Shown: positions 62,377 through 64,000 of the stretch, in pieces
How the letters are laid out: each line of letters opens with the position of its first letter
Position numbering within the stretch: the stretch's first letter is position 1
DNA from: Parabacteroides distasonis
GTDB taxonomy: Bacteria; Bacteroidota; Bacteroidia; Bacteroidales; Tannerellaceae
Direction of reading: 5' to 3'
Assembly (NCBI GenBank): GCA_021531385.1
Contig: JAFBIR010000009.1
Span: forward strand, 62,001 to 126,000
Length of the DNA stretch: 64,000 nt
Translations under genes and position numbers: made by a program
Notes under the pieces: model-generated
Databases searched by the model: none
Seen by the model: the letters and a program-made list of their open reading frames with translations, nothing else
What the model was told of the DNA's origin: nothing

Positions 62377-64000
62377 ATGGAAGAGAATACCTTTTTGATC
62401 CCGTTGACTATGGCCATCATGGGGCTGGTCGTAGGTGCGTTGTTAAGTGTCCTGCTTCGGCGGACGAGAATACCCTATACGGTGGGACTGTTTGCGGTGG
62501 GCCTTGGTGTGGGTGCGCTCAATCGAATGGGCGTATTCGGGGCGGAGTCGGCCATCTCGATGGGCATTGATTCCGTGGTCAATATCCATCCGGACCTGAT
62601 ACTCTATCTCTTTCTGCCTATCTTGATCTTTGATGCAGCATACGAGCTGAACATGCATATTTTCAAGAAGACCATGGTCAATGCCGTCTTGTTGGCGGCA
62701 CCCGGCTTGGTGATCTCGATGTTGCTGACCGGCTTGCTGATGGTGGGTATCGGAGCTGTCGTGCCTCAGTTTGCCGGATGGGGATGGACCTTTGCCTTGA
62801 TGTTTGGCGCCTTGATCAGCGCAACCGACCCGGTGGCGGTGGTCGCCCTGCTACATGAGTTGAAGACCAGTAAGCGTTTCTCTACCTTGGTCGATGCGGA
62901 GTCTATCCTCAACGATGGTACGGGTATCGTCTGCTTCATGCTTTTCATTGGCCCCTTCCTGAAGGCAGGTGAATCGTATGGTGCCCCCCTTCTGGAGTTT
63001 TGCTATGTGATGGTGATGAGTCTGTTGTTGGGTTTCGTGATGGCACAGGGGGTGATCTGGTTCATCACACGCATCAACTCAGAGGAGAATGTGCAGAACA
63101 GCGTGATCATTCTCTCCGCTTACCTCACCTTCATCTTGGCACAGCATAGCTTGGATGTTTCTGGCGTGATCGCGCTGTTGGCATTCGGCCTCACCATCTC
63201 TTATGTGGGTAAGCCTCGTTTGCGTCCGGAGGTAAATAACTTCATGGGACGTTTTTGGGATTTGCTGACCTATGCCGCCAATACGCTTATCTTTATTATT
63301 GTAGGTGTGATCATTGCCGGCAAGATTCATTTCACCTGGACTGCCTTTGGCATCCTCTTGTTGGTGTATGTGGCGCTCAACCTGATTCGTTACGCCATGA
63401 TTACCCTGCTCTATCCCTTGATGAAGCGCATTGGCTACGGACTGAACCGGAAGGAGTCGGTGGTCTTGACTTGGGGAGGACTGCGTGGTGCGTTGGGTAT
63501 GACGTTGGCCTTGATGGTCTCCTATACGCCGGGCATACCGGAGGAGATTCGCGACCAAGTGTTGTTCCTGACCGCTGGTGTCGTGACGCTGACGCTCTGT
63601 GTAAATGCCACCACCATGCGCTGGCTGCTCAATCGTTTGGGATTGATCAACACCTCCACAGCCCGCAACCTGATGAACTTCAACATCCGGGGCTATCTGC
63701 GTACCGAGGGAGAGAACACCTTGCAGCGTTTGCAGCAGAGTGAGGATCTAAAGGCGGCAGATTGGACACAGGTGGAAGCCTATCTGCCGGAGAAGCCGGA
63801 GCGTCCCCGTTGCTACCTGCAGAAACCAGAGTTGTTGGCCGAGATACGCTTGCGCATCCTCGATCAAGAGAAATCGGAGCTGCATAACCTCTATGAAGAG
63901 GGAGCTATCTCGAAGGCCGTATTCCGTCGGTTGATGAACTCGCTTGACGAGCTCTATGATGCGGACGGAAACCATCCACTGAATGAGCGTCCCTCCATCT
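62377..64000 (+). CDS. CPA1-family Na+/H+ (cation/proton) antiporter, N-terminal part
   Basis: The frame opens at ATG 62377 (MEENTFLIPLTMAIMGLVVG) and runs off the window end, so at least 541 residues are encoded. About 12 hydrophobic segments are visible. Family motifs are LILYLFLPILIFDAAYELN near residue 77, ATDPVAVVALLHELKTSKR near 151 with DAESILNDGTGIV (ion-binding Asp region), and LTWGGLRGALGMTLALM near 366. A hydrophilic C-terminal tail begins near residue 430. It exports Na+ in exchange for protons at the inner membrane. Confidence 0.93.
   Translation, partial: MEENTFLIPLTMAIMGLVVGALLSVLLRRTRIPYTVGLFAVGLGVGALNRMGVFGAESAISMGIDSVVNIHPDLILYLFLPILIFDAAYELNMHIFKKTMVNAVLLAAPGLVISMLLTGLLMVGIGAVVPQFAGWGWTFALMFGALISATDPVAVVALLHELKTSKRFSTLVDAESILNDGTGIVCFMLFIGPFLKAGESYGAPLLEFCYVMVMSLLLGFVMAQGVIWFITRINSEENVQNSVIILSAYLTFILAQHSLDVSGVIALLAFGLTISYVGKPRLRPEVNNFMGRFWDLLTYAANTLIFIIVGVIIAGKIHFTWTAFGILLLVYVALNLIRYAMITLLYPLMKRIGYGLNRKESVVLTWGGLRGALGMTLALMVSYTPGIPEEIRDQVLFLTAGVVTLTLCVNATTMRWLLNRLGLINTSTARNLMNFNIRGYLRTEGENTLQRLQQSEDLKAADWTQVEAYLPEKPERPRCYLQKPELLAEIRLRILDQEKSELHNLYEEGAISKAVFRRLMNSLDELYDADGNHPLNERPSI

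Overview
The window is chromosomal DNA of a Bacteroidales bacterium, most likely Parabacteroides or a close relative. Supporting signs are a SusC/SusD pair, the Bacteroidetes -7 promoter signature TAnnTTTG in front of many genes, a threonine operon that uses a phosphoglycerate-mutase-like protein in place of ThrB, NifJ-type pyruvate oxidoreductase, and a DUF6261-type protein. Almost all of it is housekeeping and cell-envelope sequence; no intact insertion sequence, prophage, CRISPR array or rRNA operon is visible.

Layout. 1-4.1 kb: the end of a SusC transporter, its SusD lipoprotein and an exported metallo-beta-lactamase-fold protein. 4.3-10.1 kb: wecB facing a four-gene minus-strand cluster (GNAT/FemAB-like, polysaccharide deacetylase-like, two glycosyltransferases) for surface glycan assembly. 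10.2-12.9 kb: carboxynorspermidine-synthase-like gene, bcp and recA. 13.0-15.8 kb: an ATP-grasp ligase and an esterase divergent from an S51 peptidase, followed by a truncated Bro-N phage-type gene. 16.3-25.1 kb: THUMP-like methyltransferase, mtgA, lipB, tamB, tsaD, cinA C-domain. 25.1-30.3 kb: threonine operon thrA - homoserine kinase analogue - thrC behind a leader peptide and attenuator. 30.4-31.7 kb: two decayed genes (a frameshifted leucine-rich-repeat gene and a 5'-truncated kinase/coiled-coil gene). 31.7-41.3 kb: small conserved protein, GT2, dihydroorotase, MBL protein, sbcD, sbcC, cca. 41.4-44.9 kb: lipoproteins and an ECF sigma factor operon whose second gene has both an inner-membrane helix and a predicted outer-membrane barrel. 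45.1-51.5 kb: GHL10 hydrolase, glycerophosphodiesterase, tRNA-Tyr, pyruvoyl arginine decarboxylase, nfo, C69 dipeptidase, small barrel. 51.6-54.9 kb: DUF6261 protein, an array of 42-bp repeats, panE preceded by a 54-codon ORF, small secreted protein. 55.2-64 kb: RNase Z-like MBL protein, AAA ATPase, nifJ, HAD phosphatase, carbonic anhydrase, and a cation/proton antiporter cut by the window end.

The most interesting items are the threonine attenuator with its Thr-rich leader peptide; the sigma factor / dual-membrane anti-sigma operon; the ATP-grasp / esterase / S51 peptidase group; the 42-bp repeat array beside DUF6261; and the gene graveyard at 30.4-31.7 kb, where the exact lesions can be read. 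I see no complete, clearly new multi-gene system. All functions are inferred by reading translations; no database search was run.
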